DNA of 64,000 bases. Source: Notospermus geniculatus (taxonomy: Eukaryota; Nemertea; Pilidiophora; Heteronemertea; Lineidae). This document shows, piece by piece, positions 33,666 to 44,826 of the stretch (position 1 is its first letter; each line of letters begins with the position of its first letter). Location of the stretch: the NCBI GenBank assembly GCA_002633025.1, contig NMRB01000848.1, positions 110,291-174,290 of the forward strand. Direction: 5' to 3'. The notes beneath the pieces are model-generated. The model was given only the letters and a program-made list of their open reading frames with translations, was not told where the DNA came from and did no database searches. The translations under genes were made by a program, and so were the position numbers.

Positions 33666-34066
33666 AGGATGCGCAGCTTTCCGACTCGACTCCGACTTCA
33701 ACTACGAGAATGAATTGCAGTCCGCTGTGGACATCCTTGATAAGAATGATTTGATTGACGTTCGCAAATCGTAAAATGCCATAACTTTGTGACAGAATAA
33801 CTTTGACTCGTAATCGGAAGTGCGCATAAATCGCAAATATCGTAGTGGTCATGGTCGTGTCTCAAAGTCGTAACGGCTAGGATTATGATTTCAATATTCA
33901 TTATTTATCCGCACTTCCGATTTATAAGACCAAACTGTTTCTGCCTTCAGTTTATGGTGTTTGACGAATTGAAAACTTCTGTTTTTATCAAGGATGTCCA
34001 TAGCAGACTGCAACTCATTCTCGTAGTTGAAGTCGGAGTCGGAGTCGGAAAGCTGCGCATCCTCTG
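33666..34066. repeat. imperfect inverted repeat, about 85-bp arms
   Basis: The 33666-33750 arm (GCGCAGCTTTCCGACTC, CTACGAGAATGA, GTGGACATCCTTGATAA) is mirrored at 33984-34066. The spacer is AT-rich. Probably another foldback element; ends undefined. Confidence 0.7.
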
Positions 34067-34079
34067 GCCTGCGGCTCGG

Positions 34080-34450
34080 ATGACGGCAATATTGAATTCA
34101 AGATGGCGGCCACCAGGGGCACTCTCCAGATGCCACCCATTCTTAAATTGGGGTTCTTGTCAGTCTCTCACATCGTACTAAACTTAATGCTTGTATGATT
34201 ATTAATGAACATTCAATGGACTTGTGCACGCAGGAGGCATTTTGATAGGCAGCCATCTTTAAATTCAATATGGCGGCCATTTGATGTTATCGAAAATGCC
34301 ATCATTCGATTGGCCGCACCCAAAAACCTAGATATAGCCACTTGAATTGTGGTTCTAGAACAAAAGTTATGGGTAAAACAGTTTCAAGCCAGACACATGG
34401 CGGCCATCTTGAAAATGAAGATGGCGCCCACCAGCGGCGTTTTTCACGTG
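34080..34450. repeat. ATGGCGGCCA-type repeats
   Basis: Three spaced copies of AARATGGCGGCCA/AAGATGGCGCCCACCAG (34100, 34269, 34420) in otherwise diverged units. A common dispersed repeat type; no gene. Confidence 0.5.
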
Positions 34451-34881
34451 TCACCCGTCTTTAAATTAATCAGTATTAAAAACTCCAGCAGTGTGCCAAA
34501 TTTGATGCTTTTATACAGATTTTCATTATTTTACCCCTTATTGGCCGGACTATTTGGAAAACACGTAAATGACGGAATAATGAATGCTTCCAACCATCCG
34601 CAACTCCAGGTCTAGCAGGTCCTATCCTCGTCCCATTATTTATGATAACGAAATCGTATACATAGGGACGAGGCAGAAAATACGAGTTTCGTGATAATAA
34701 CTAGTTTTTTTTGTTTGCCATTTGTCCAGTTATTCAAGAAACTTATATTTTCTAAAAAAATACGGGTTTTATTGAAGAAAAACTAAGTTTTTGTATAAAA
34801 CCATATTTTTAAGCATAAATATAGGTTTCTTGGCTATTTGTCCAGTTATTGCCGAAAAACATTTTTAAACAAAAAAACTAA

Positions 34882-35279
34882 GGGCTGTATTCATAAAGGG
34901 TGTTTAGCCTAATCAGCGTACAAATTCTGCATTACACAGGTTAAAGGCCTAGAAAACTATTGTCTGATGTCTGTATGGTGCTTCACGAGAGGCATTTACC
35001 CGCCGGATAATCACACGCGTACAACTATCCTGCGTCTAAGCCCAAGAGCACAAAGGAAAAGTTAAACGATCCGGCAGGCTTGTCTAGAATTTGTCCAACA
35101 TTTTCTTTTGTACTCCCACACTGAGGCGCAGGAAAGTTAGACGCGTGTGATCATCTTGTGGGTAAATGCCAGAGATCAGGCAGCATACATACACACAACA
35201 ATAGTTTTCTAGGCCTTTAACCTGTGTAATGCAGAATTTGTACGCTGATTAGGCTAAACACCCTTTATGAATATGGCCC
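34882..35279. mobile_element. 398-bp foldback MITE, TSD TAA
   Basis: Nearly the whole element is two complementary arms (GGGCTGTATTCATAAAGGGT ... ACCCTTTATGAATATGGCCC). Flanked by TAA (34879-34881, 35280-35282). A near-identical copy in inverse orientation is at 44412-44808. Inserted into a tract of AAAACTAAGTTTTT-like repeats. Confidence 0.92.
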
Positions 35280-35635
35280 TAAGATTTTTACCGATGATTG
35301 AAAAACCTATATTTTAGCGTAAAAATCTTGGTTTGTTGAAAAAAAACTAATTTTTGGCAAAAAACAGGTTTTATTGTAAACATATAAGTTTTATGACAAA
35401 AACTGTTTGTAGGAGAAAAACATAGTTTTTTTGCCAGATTTTCTACCTGGATTCCTCCAATTCCTCTTATTTCTCTAAATCGACAGGACCAGTCTTTAGC
35501 GCAACGCACACAAACTGTGCAGTGACGAAGGGAGCGAGCGCTAAGAACCTCTGATGTTCTCAGGATGAACAAAAGCGGGCACCAGCGTATGGGGAGGCAT
35601 TTTCAGTTATTAGTCCCAAAATTTCTGAGGTGTAG

Positions 35636-35671
35636 GGCGCCGATGTTTCCACTATTCCACTCTGACAGACC
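35636..35671 (-). repeat. SINE head fragment
   Basis: GGCGCCGATGTTTCCA and CCACTCTGACAG match the tRNA-like head of the SINE at 59627-59777. Only about 35 bp remains. Confidence 0.4.
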
Positions 35672-35678
35672 TCTCGAT

Positions 35679-36596
35679 TTACTTTTGTTGATAGTCTTCT
35701 GTGTAGTTCGGCAGGTTTTCGTCTGAGCGACGTCGGACCATCTGACGAGAAACTCTCCGATCGTATGGTGCCTGTATATCCTGCGATTCGGCGATGGTCA
35801 CACTTCTCAGTCTTCCTACTCGTCGTGGCGACAGGGCGATTGGGTCAGACTCGGGACTTCGAATTCTGGGAAGAACGTGCTGTGAATACGACTCACTGCT
35901 TTGTGCTCGTGCGCCAATAGCCACATCAGTGACGCCGACACCGAGCGAATCCTTTCGGGTGATTTCGTGACGACGTTCGTTGATTTCGGGTAAGACGATT
36001 TCACCATCGGAAGCCGATGCTCGTTCCCGGTCCGTTCCATTCATTCGTCCACGCTGGCTTCGACATTGTTTGATGTGGTTTCCTCCACCTTTTAATTGTG
36101 GTGCCTTTGACTTTGCGTCACGAAAATAGCTCTCGAGAGAAATCGCCCTCGGCCTTACGTCCGAGAGTTGATCGCCGAGACTTTGATGTTCGTACGAAGG
36201 CGTGGTCGACATCCCCCGCTTCGAAATCTGTGGATGAGTGTGGAGATCTCTCGAAGTCGACAACAACTTCATTTTAGAAAAGTCCTCGCGACCATTCTTC
36301 TGACAGCTCGGGATATCCGTGTGGTTTTGTAATTGCACACCAGCTGCACGACGTATTGCATTTCGCTCCAGCATTCTAGTTCTGAGCGGAAGCTTTCGAC
36401 TGTCTATTCTGTGGACATACACACGCTTATCCGCGTCAATACGTTTGGTTGTTTCCTCGAGTTTTAAATCCAACTGAAAGTTTCTCCGAACTGCCTGCGG
36501 TTCACAGACACTGCCAGCGATTACTCTCCACTTTCCACCGCCGCCATTTTTCAAACGGAGCACGTTACTGAATTCTAGAATCTCTGGGTCAGTCAT
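35679..36596 (-). CDS. intronless 305-aa ORF, unknown
   Basis: ATG at 36596 (MTDPEILEFSNVLRLKNGGG) to TAA at 35679. Rich in Arg, Ser and Glu with no signal peptide or membrane segment; low-complexity basic stretches suggest a largely disordered protein. The N-terminal about 100 residues look more ordered (KWRVIAGSVCEP, LKLEETTKRIDADKRV). Length, codon balance and absence of repeats favour a genuine gene over chance. No family is recognised. Alternative: first exon of a longer gene read through to a stop, although the TAA follows a Lys codon with no good donor. Confidence 0.5.
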   Translation of the reverse strand: MTDPEILEFSNVLRLKNGGGGKWRVIAGSVCEPQAVRRNFQLDLKLEETTKRIDADKRVYVHRIDSRKLPLRTRMLERNAIRRAAGVQLQNHTDIPSCQKNGREDFSKMKLLSTSRDLHTHPQISKRGMSTTPSYEHQSLGDQLSDVRPRAISLESYFRDAKSKAPQLKGGGNHIKQCRSQRGRMNGTDRERASASDGEIVLPEINERRHEITRKDSLGVGVTDVAIGARAQSSESYSQHVLPRIRSPESDPIALSPRRVGRLRSVTIAESQDIQAPYDRRVSRQMVRRRSDENLPNYTEDYQQK

Positions 36597-36599
36597 TGT

Positions 36600-37980
36600 A
36601 CCAAGTGAAAGTAAACAAACGTAGCAGACGACAGCAAGTACAGCAAGTCAAGTAAAAAAATTGACACTTCAAACACGGTCATCACTTCATATCCAATCGC
36701 GTTTGAAACACTATGAATACTGCACAGTTCCTCAGAGCGTGACCGTGCGACTCCGATACGTGATATGTGTACGTGCACGAGTTAAGATTTCGTCTCAGTC
36801 CAAATCGAGAATGGCGTGCGTAATGCGTTGTCTAAGTTGTCTTGTGCACCTACATCGACATAGCCCTAAATACACGTAGACGCAATCACAATCATACACT
36901 TAAGGTTAAATTGATTAACAAATTCAACTTAAAAATCTATATATTCGACGAAAAGTTGCGTACCTCTGAGTTATCTACATACTTGTTCCACTTCTTCAGG
37001 TTCTGCCTCAATCAGTTTATCGATTTATAAACATTATGGTAAGACGATATTGGCTGACCCCACTTGACAGTGTCTGATTGGCGTGAGTATCAGACATCGA
37101 ATTGTCCTCTGTGGAAATGGGTCTCACATTAAGCGCTCGATGTGACCTATCCTTTTCCCGAGGCTTGCGAATATGAGTCACGGAGCAATGTTCTAAAGCG
37201 TGATTCATTGGCACGGGGATTCGATACGTGTCCGGTACGGTACAGTAGGTAAAAATAGGGACGTTCAGCGATTTATTGCGGATCCTTATCCGTATCCGGA
37301 TAGAATTCTGTACAACGAGGAAAACTTTGTGTACATTTCGATCCGTATACGTATAATAAGGATGCGTGATAAGTCGCCGATCTCAACCTTCCTATTATCC
37401 AGATCGAAAACGGACGTACGCGGACAATTTCCGCTTCCTGCATTCACTGGCCTGCGCACCAAGTCTATCAGTTTTCGGTGTCTTCGGTAGAAATGGAAGG
37501 CATTTTCTGGGAGGTACCAGGCGTGTACGGAGAAACCGGTCGAATTGCTTCCTGGAGCGAAAGGACCGCAGTGGAACTCGGGCTTCTGCAGAGGAACAGA
37601 ACGGCAATGAACAGCCTAATGTTACGGGCCCTAGTCCACTAGTAGAGAGGTCTCTGTTGAGGTCCCTCCTTTATGCCCATGGTTCTAAGACCTATGTGTT
37701 TTCCAGGTCTCGAAAGGCGTCATTTTGGGTTGGTGGTTTCCCCTCCATCAATTCTTCAGACAATTCTTGCAGTGCGGCGGTATGGCACCTGGAGCAACAA
37801 TCTTCCGGAGCATCAGGTATATGACTTTGAATATAGGAAGTCTATTGCTCAATGGTTTGATTCCTATAAGGTGTCTCGAAGAAAGAACAAAGCTTGGCCT
37901 TTTATCGAACAGACCTCTCAAAATTAAAAATAATGTTTGCTCACTCCTCTACATTATTATTTAGCTAGGCCTAGATCTTA
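36600..37980. other. no firm gene; weak frames
   Basis: A plus-strand frame at 37366-37824 (152 codons) has no recognisable motif and overlaps a minus frame. The MITE-like segment near 37197 relates to the 25.06-kb element. The first 100 bp lie upstream of the 305-aa ORF; no TATA box is obvious. Confidence 0.3.
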
Positions 37981-37987
37981 TTACGTA

Positions 37988-38990
37988 CACCCTTAATCAA
38001 AAGTAAATGCACACCTGATAAACTTAAATATTTCCAAAAACATTCAGTGGATTACCCTTTGCTTTTTATGGCAGATATTTAGGACCTTAAGACACATTTT
38101 TAGACAAAAATTACGTTGATTTTTGATAAAATGCATTTCTGGTAAAAGTTTCGTAAAAAGCGTGATTTTTTATCGGTCATTTCATAGGAACCAAACGAAC
38201 GCCACTTTAAAGCCTGTTTATTTCCCAGCAAAATGCTTTTTTCAGGTTTAAAAAATTCGGTGGTGAACAGAAGTTACAGAGCATTTTCCAAAATGAATTT
38301 CGTTCGGTTTTCCAGTCAAGTCAGGGCTATTCCTTCTATCTCATTTAGATCTACCCAGCCTGCTGAATAATGTGAATAGGCCTATTCATGGCCTGGTCAA
38401 CAATAGTTACTCCTGGTGATACTTTATCGAGTAATCCAAGGCCAGGCGGTCTTTTGTGTGAGATGAGTGGCGGTGTCACCTTTGGTAATTCCTCCTTTTC
38501 AATGAAGGCCGGAAAGCCTACATGTACGTAACCTCTTATGAAATTGACGCTATTTACTAACTTGGCCTACGATGAATGGAACTTATTATTTCGTGATCTT
38601 GGTCTTGGGACAATAAGGAAAGGTCGACTATAAAATAAGACTTGGACTGTTGACCGGAGTTTCGACTGAAACTTTGAGATAAATTCTTCATAATTACGAT
38701 ATGGAAGCTCCGATTGAAAATTTGAAAATTTCTTCGTGTACAGAAACAGGAAAGCTTTAAAATGGCATTGGTTTCAGTTTCAAAAAATATGCGATTGAAA
38801 ATCACACTTTTTAATAGAAATTTAAAACTTTTGTCAAAAAATACAACTCATGCAAGATCATGATATTTTTTGGTCTCAAAATGTGTCTTGAGGCCCTAAA
38901 TAATTGCCATTAAAAGCAATGGTTGATCCACTGAAGATTTTGGGAAATATCTAAGTTTATTAGCTGTGCATTTACTTTTGATTAAGGGCG
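37988..38990. mobile_element. 1.0-kb element with about 125-bp TIRs, TSD TA
   Basis: CACCCTTAATCAAAAGTAAA (37988) is mirrored from 38990 (CGCCCTTAATCAAAAGTAAA), continuing with CTTCAGTGGAT and AAGACACATTTT shared blocks. TA stands on each side. Long imperfect arms and a TA target fit a Tc1/mariner-type non-autonomous element. It ends about 160 bp before the P450 start codon. Confidence 0.75.
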
Positions 38991-39150
38991 TACATTCTGT
39001 TAGAAATAACCCATCTGTACTTAATAGGTCAACCGTAGGCCTAATTTGCTGTGCTTTGAATCAACAGAAGTTAGTCTAGAGATTGAAGTCTTTTGGTGGT
39101 TTATTCTTCACCAGAGGCTATTTTGAGTCGTTGGTGGGGCAGGAGAAGAG

Positions 39151-39301
39151 ATGGCAGGCTTCATCGTGAATATTTTGACTGACCCAAAGACTTTGGCAGT
39201 CTTTTTTGGTGTTTTGGTCCTCGCTTGGATATTCTACTTGAGGAAGAGATATAGATATCCACCAGGACCGTTTGCCTGGCCAATCTTGGGATCAACCTTT
39301 G
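39151..39301 (+). CDS. P450 exon 1: membrane anchor and hinge
   Basis: ATG at 39151. The hydrophobic stretch TLAVFFGVLVLAWIFY is followed by basic LRKRYRY and the proline-rich hinge PPGPFAWPILGSTF. This is the usual ER signal anchor of microsomal P450s. The donor is G|GTAAGT at 39302, phase 1. Confidence 0.9.
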
Positions 39302-39793
39302 GTAAGTCGGTCAGCAATTTTTTTTGATTAGGTGTGACGGGAATCTCGGCCCGCAGGATCTAAGTCCCGGTTTCATTGTTCATGAATGAGCGATTAGGAT
39401 ATATGGATATAGAGACCGTCGTAATGACACACAGCCATGTCGGGGTTTTTGTTCTTCCGCAAGATGAACAAAGCCAGGGTAACGATACAATCACCATTGA
39501 GGAGCCTGATAACCTAGTGGTTATCGCGTCCGCTTAAGGCCGTGATCCACTGTCCCGATTTTTCGGCGCAGGCGAACTTACGACCAGGCTACGACCTGAT
39601 CTGCGGTCTCGCCTGGGATCGGACCATAGCAGTGGATCAGCTACAAGGTTTTCGCCGCAGACTGAACTGTGGTCAGTTTCATGCCTGCGACCGCCTCAGG
39701 CAGGAACTTGGGCCTTGCGATATGTTTTGTCGTAGGTCGTAAGGATGCCGTCGGTATGCCGGAGCAGATTATCCAATTGAAACAGGTTATTTA

Positions 39794-40290
39794 ATGGCGT
39801 ACAAGCCGCGCGAATTTCAAAGCCATGAACCATTTCCTACGATGAGTACACTGGATGAACGTTCAAGTCGAGAGGAGAATGTAGGCGAGTGGTCAAAGGA
39901 GAAGATTGCCAAGCTTGTGGTACTTTACAGAGACACCCCACACAGAAAAAAAAATCAACTCGAGTGGAGACTCAGAGTCTCACTTTAGGGACAAAATGGT
40001 TCGAAACACTTTTTGACTCAAAATGAAACAGAAAATATTTCGGCGCGAGACAATGTCATCTCGGCCTGAAATATTTTCTCTCAGATCGAGACTGTCAGTA
40101 TCTCAACCCGAAATATTTTCTCTCGGAACGAGGTGTCATTGTCTCGGGCCGAAATATTTTCTGTTTCATTCATGCTTTTTTTTTTCTGTGCAAGTCTCTA
40201 TGACGTCTGCAACCCTGGGTATGCAAGGAAGAACAAGAAGCCGGAGCCCTAAAAAGATTTGCTAAGATCTTGGGAGTTTCCGCGCTCTCC
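39794..40290 (+). pseudogene. Harbinger MADF protein, interrupted
   Basis: Starts MAYKPREFQSHEPFPTM; the MADF-like block is WSKEKIAKLVVLYRDTPH (39892-39940). A 250-bp insertion follows, then SLYDVCNPGYARKNKKPE (40194-40248), then after a frameshift LKRFAKILGVS (about 40251-40283). The whole block matches a DNA-binding MADF domain. It is dead through insertion and frameshift. Confidence 0.6.
39941..40190. mobile_element. 250-bp nested MITE, TSD CA
   Basis: CACAGAAAAAAAAA (39941) is inverted at TTTTTTTTTTCTGTG (40190). Internal GAAACAGAAAATATTTCGGC / GCCGAAATATTTTCTGTTTC pairs about 20 bp. Splits the MADF codons between DTPH and SLYDV, with a CA duplication. Confidence 0.88.
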
Positions 40291-40903
40291 CTGTTCTTGA
40301 TCCAGGGGCGCACCCAGACTCTTCTCCGTTTTCGTCCTGCGTTTCTGACTGCATCTGAAGTCTCGTCCGCGCCGGCGCAATAGATCTACTTTTGAACCTA
40401 CAACAGTTGGTCTAAGGCCGCCGCAGACAACTTCATCTCGGGCGAACGTACGGCGGTCTGCGATCATGTCGTAGATCGTAAGCTCGCCTGCGGCAGCGAC
40501 TTAAGCGTATCTTTATAACTGCGCCGGGACAGTGGATCCTGGGCTTTAGCAAGCGGCAGGTCCCGTGTTCGAGTCCAGCCCGGGCCATATGGGATTTTAT
40601 TCCCGGCTCATCAGTCTGTCGCTTAGGACAAAAAACCGTGGTGCCTTGTACATGTGTCTTTGCAAGGACAAATAAAAGGCCCCATCCAAGTGAGGAACAC
40701 GAGCAGCTCTTGTGATGGCCTCCTCCGTACTTACCAGGGCCAATAATGCTACAGCGTCGGCCCTGACGGAAAATGAAACACAAATCCCACCTATCAGTGA
40801 GGTGCCAAAGTGTGATGACATGGTGTGATGACATGGTATTGCGTGAGAGAAAACCACATTTCAGTTCTGGCCATAATGAGACGGTGCTGAATTGAATATT
40901 TGT

Positions 40904-41089
40904 GAGCCGCCCCGGCAAAAGCAGACGCTTGTCGCAAGTGATCATCATTGGTCATCAGTTTTCCCAACTATTGTCACTGATGTCCACTACTGTTGCAAAC
41001 CTCGTCCACGTACATTTCAGGTGTTGTGCTACGAGGTCGTTGACCCTTTCCTGAGGTTGCGGCAAGTGTCTGCTTTTGCGGGAGCGGGT
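40904..41089. mobile_element. hairpin element, about 35-bp arms
   Basis: GAGCCGCCCCGGCAAAAGCA...CTTGTCGCAAG is mirrored near 41054-41089. Non-coding; lies in P450 intron 1. Confidence 0.75.
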
Positions 41090-41149
41090 CACATTTATGC
41101 CATTTTCACGAAGAAGCAGTAGATGCCCTGAATAATAGATCGGGCCGGT

Positions 41150-41935
41150 GTGAAAGGAAAGAATGTCCCAGGAAAAGCTGTCCCAGGAACAAAAGATCCT
41201 ATTAACATTCTAATCCTGGTGATTGGTTTCTATAGCCATGCACCTTAATCCGTCATTGAACAATAGAAGCGGACACTTTTTACAGGAGGACATTCTTTAC
41301 TGCTACACCGGGTAATCACAAACCAGACGTTTAGTGCAGTGGTTCATTCTCAAAAAGGGCCTTAAAATGGAGATACATTGCACATCTTTAGAACAAGGTA
41401 TAATTGGTATCATTTTGTTCGTTAGGATGTCTACTCTCAGGATTTGAAAGTTACTCTCGTGAAAATCCACTTTTGGTGTGGTGTGTTAGCGCCCTACGTG
41501 CCAAAACATTTGCAGCAGTATTTGTGTACGTTTATTATATTATAACCTTTTCCCGTCGTTTTAAACCATGCCTCAGTGTGTGTGGTAGAAGTCCATAAAT
41601 GTGGCAGATGTTTCGGCACGTAAGGAGGTAAAACAAAAAATCAAAGTAGATTTCACGAGTATAACCTCCGATTCCTTAGGAGCCATCCTAAGGAACAAAA
41701 TGATACCTTTATCTTGTTCTAAAGTTGTGCAAGGTACCACGACTATTGTTTTGGAATGAACCACAGTAGTAGTTGCAGTCCGTGCAGAGGCATCTTTCCA
41801 GATGGAAACAAATTGAAGATTGGAAGTTAAAGGACGAGATTGCCGAAATGGAGGAATTCACCTCGCAACTGTTGAGACATTCTCAGCACCGCCAATAAAT
41901 TAAAATCAGGTCTACAAAGGTGCAGTTACGCCTAG
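41150..41935. other. intron sequence, dispersed repeat
   Basis: A segment around 41160-41330 recurs, diverged, near 53095-53290 (TATAGCCAT, TTGAACAAT, CTGGGA or CCCAGGA words). Nothing else is recognised. Confidence 0.4.
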
Positions 41936-42115
41936 TTTTCAATTCCCTCGGCGCAACAAACATGACAAAGTATTCTGATCCCCTTCGACGTGACTCATAT
42001 CACTCATCGCTTGCTCTTCCAGCTCTGTTTAACTCCAATAAACATGGGCAGAAGCAGTACGTGACACTATTTGATTGGGCCCAGGAATATGAAAGTGTTA
42101 TTCGAGTCAAATCCG
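41936..42115 (+). CDS. P450 exon 2
   Basis: After the acceptor ...GCCTAG the frame reads VFNSLGATNMTKYSDPLRRD through LFDWAQEYESVIRVKSG and ends at G|GTAAGT, phase 1. The WAQEYESVIRVKSG tail matches the A-helix/beta-1 pattern (LA..YG.VF.v..G) of CYP2-clan enzymes. Confidence 0.75.
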
Positions 42116-42810
42116 GTAAGTCGACGAGAACGTGTCAATTACCTTAACCGATACTTGGAAGCCTGTCGGGTGTTCAGTTTTCTAGTACTCTCATCAATCT
42201 CGTACCCAGAGTTCAATGCCACATTAAACTCTGGAAAGGGCTAGACCGGTACTACTTTTGCACAGTGCAAATGCATTGCTGACGGCGGATGAATTTCTGA
42301 CCGTTTCACAACCAAATGCGTAGGGTTTCGAAAGAGTTCGTACTTTATTCCTTAATAAAACATTTATTCGCCAACGGAATGTTAAAATAGTTAGTAGTTT
42401 TACAAATACTGGAACAAATTCTAATTTTCGATATGATTGCTTTATCAAATAATTTGTAAAATCGATGAGCACAAGAATCTTGTGCTGGGTTCCAGCCCTT
42501 TTCAGAGGTCTTAGCCGAGGAACGATGGTGGCGACCTCTTCAGATTGGTACTCTCATGTGAGTCATTCCATACAATACATAGCAGCTAGAGAGACCACGA
42601 TCCAATAGTAGGAAAAGCAGTGAAATCTGTCACTCGATTTCACAAAGTCCGCCAAAGGCGAATCAGGGGAAACTGATAAATGGTTTACAAATAACAGTCC
42701 TGTTCTCAGCGGCTGCTTTCATTGTCTTAGTATGGCCAAGGCAGATAAACGGCGATGGGCATTGTTTGCCAAACGCAGGCTATGCTTTACTTGCCGAACA
42801 ACTTTCTTAA

Positions 42811-43155
42811 AGTGAGACTCCACTCATTGTGTAAAATTTTGAATTTTTGAAATATCGATAATACATTCAAATTCATTGATATCAGCAACATGTTTTTTTT
42901 TTTTAATCTGCAAACTTATCATTTTTAGTATTTTTATTACATCCCAAGCAGACCATTGCACAGCACATGTGATGTCATATGTGCTCAATGAATATTTATG
43001 AAGGTACAACGAATAGGCCTAGGCAGTCACAGTAGATCTAGTATCTCATTCACTACAGAGGTCGTCAGCCTATTGACACTAGTGACATCACTACTCATGG
43101 CAATAGTCTCCATGGATTGATAAAAATTCAAAAGTTTACAAAGTGGAGTCTCCCT
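42811..43155. mobile_element. MITE family 1, copy 2, TSD TTAA
   Basis: AGTGAGACTCCACTCATTG ... CAAAGTGGAGTCTCCCT flanked by TTAA (42807-42810, 43156-43159). Shares internal blocks such as AATATTTATGAAGGTACA with the 28.2-kb copy in the opposite orientation. A half-copy tail also lies at about 49055-49090. Confidence 0.85.
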
Positions 43156-43379
43156 TTAAGAAAAAATTGTTCAGGGCCTACATATATGATTGGCTTAACC
43201 TTAATTACAAACACTGGCTAGTTTCCGAGATCAGTAACGTGTCATTGCCTCCCACCAAGGCGGAAAAAGGTACCGGCAAAATATTTCTGAGTTTGCAAGT
43301 CAAATCAGGATAACAACGGATTTCCCTGAGGTTTCCGAAATTTGTCATTTACAGTAGGCCCTAATGGGTGATATGGTAG

Positions 43380-43460
43380 TTATCAGTGAAATCAAGGAAG
43401 CAATGGAAGCCCTAGTGACAAAATCTTCCGAAACGGCCGGGAGAATGTCCACATACTCGT
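43380..43460 (+). CDS. P450 exon 3: B-helix region
   Basis: Reads ISEIKEAMEALVTKSSETAG RMSTYS and ends T|GTAAGT (phase 1). The only phase-compatible acceptor is GGTAG at 43378-43379; an acceptor at 43357 would add about seven residues in better agreement with family length but breaks the phase. Confidence 0.7.
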
Positions 43461-43995
43461 GTAAGTAGATTCAACATACAAGGTTATAGCACAGGAAAGT
43501 TTCAAAGAGCACTGTTCAGAACTTAGGCGATTTTAGAGCACAATGGGACGGTGAGTACTAGTATGCCGTCTCGACATGACAAGTTCAAAAGATAGTCGTT
43601 CTTAGTGTCATCGCATGTTCGTAATACCGGTCTAATAGAATATCATCCCCCCCTCCCCGATATTAATGTCCCCGAAGAATACATTTACGGATTAAGCGGC
43701 GCCATTCAATTGGACTCTAGGGAGACCAAGACCCTCAATCCTGCAGGAGACATCAGGAAGACAGGGGCAATAGATTCACACCAGTCCCAACCGTAAGAAT
43801 AATCTTTGTTGGAATGAAGAATTGCCCCTTCAGCATATGGATATCCACTGGCACAGTAGAACGGCGTTCCATGAGCTGCTCCGAGATTTCCCCACAGAGA
43901 GTTTTCTGGAGCGATTGTGCTCATAAAATGAGAGCAAAGACTGCATTTACAGTGCTACCAACCTAAATCATCATCGTGATCGTTTTGTTTTTTAG

Positions 43996-44089
43996 TTGAT
44001 TTGCTGACTGACGGGGGAAAAGACATCGCACTTCAGGACTACTCCGAGACTGTGAAATACCAGAGAAAAATTGCTGGTGCAGCTTTGAG
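43996..44089 (+). CDS. P450 exon 4: B'-C region
   Basis: Acceptor TTTTTTAG then (T)TT GAT TTG. Reads DLLTDGGKDIALQDYSETVK then YQRKIAGAALR and ends AG|GTAGGC, phase 2. Strongly like CYP17 LLTEGGKDIAF..YS..WK.HRKLA.AA, but the conserved haem-propionate-contacting Trp is Val. Confidence 0.85.
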
Positions 44090-44141
44090 GTAGGCTATAA
44101 ACGAACGATAATTTAAGATCCAAACCTGTTTGGAAGTCCAT

Positions 44142-44265
44142 GGGCTGTATTCTAGAAGCTTCCTTAACTCTAAGGTTTACTTTTATCTGTTGTTTGCAAA
44201 GCAGAATACATGTATAAAAGCTTAAAGTGGACCTTAGAATTAAGGAGGCTTCTAGAATACGGGCC
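44142..44265. mobile_element. 124-bp hairpin MITE, TSD CAT
   Basis: GGGCTGTATTCTAGAAGC is inverted to GCTTCTAGAATACGGGCC. CAT precedes and follows. Same end family as 11504-11642. Confidence 0.8.
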
Positions 44266-44411
44266 CATATTTAGAGTTTCCGCATGGCCTTGTTACACTG
44301 AAAAAATAAGTGTTTGATATATAAACATGAAACTAAACACATTTTTGTAACACTTCGTAAACATCTGGACATGTTTATTTCAGGTCCGATAAACACGTGA
44401 TGTAAAATTTA

Positions 44412-44808
44412 GGGCCATATTCATAAAGGGTGTTTAGCCTAATCAGCGTACAAACTCTGCATTACACAGGTTAAAGGCCTAGAAAACTATTGTTCTGCTT
44501 TCTGTATGCTGCCTGATCTCTGGCATACCCACAAGATGATCACACGCCTCTAACTTTCCTGCGGCTCAGTGTGGGAGGACAAAAGAAAGTGTTGGACAAA
44601 TTCTAGACAAGCCTGCCTGATCGTTTAACTTTTCCTTTGTGCTCTTGGGCTTAGACGCAGGATAGTTGTACGCGTGTGATTATCCTGTGGGTAAATGCCT
44701 CTCGTGAAGTACCATACAGACATCAGACAATAGTTTTCTTGGCCTTTAACCTGTGTAATGCAGAATTTGTACGCTGATTAGGCTAAACACCCTTTATGAA
44801 TATGGCCC
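44412..44808. mobile_element. 397-bp foldback MITE, TSD TTA
   Basis: The second copy of the 34882-35279 family, in inverse orientation. Ends GGGCCATATTCATAAAGGGT, flanked by TTA (44409-44411, 44809-44811). Confidence 0.92.
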
Positions 44809-44826
44809 TTAGTGTTTTGAGATTAA

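Larger units (their letters stand above)
39537..40545 (+). mobile_element. PIF/Harbinger-like element, TSD TTA
   Basis: AGGCCGTGATCCACTGTCCC and its inverse (to 40545, AGCCCAGGATCCACTGTCCC when reversed) agree at 16 of 20 positions. Both sides are flanked by TTA (39534-39536, 40546-40548). It carries a broken MADF-domain ORF, the usual second protein of PIF/Harbinger elements. No transposase is left. Confidence 0.85.
39501..40800 (+). repeat. tRNA-derived SINE split by a Harbinger element
   Basis: The tRNA-like head GGAGCCTGATAACCTAGTGG (39501) includes an A-box-like TAACCTAGTGG and breaks off at CCGCTTA (39536). It resumes after the insertion with GCAAGCGGCAGGTCCC and the B-box-like GTTCGAGTCC (40549-40585). 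Joining the halves restores the anticodon-stem palindrome. The tail runs into GTGATGGCCTCCTCC (about 40720); its 3' end is not certain. Confidence 0.8.
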
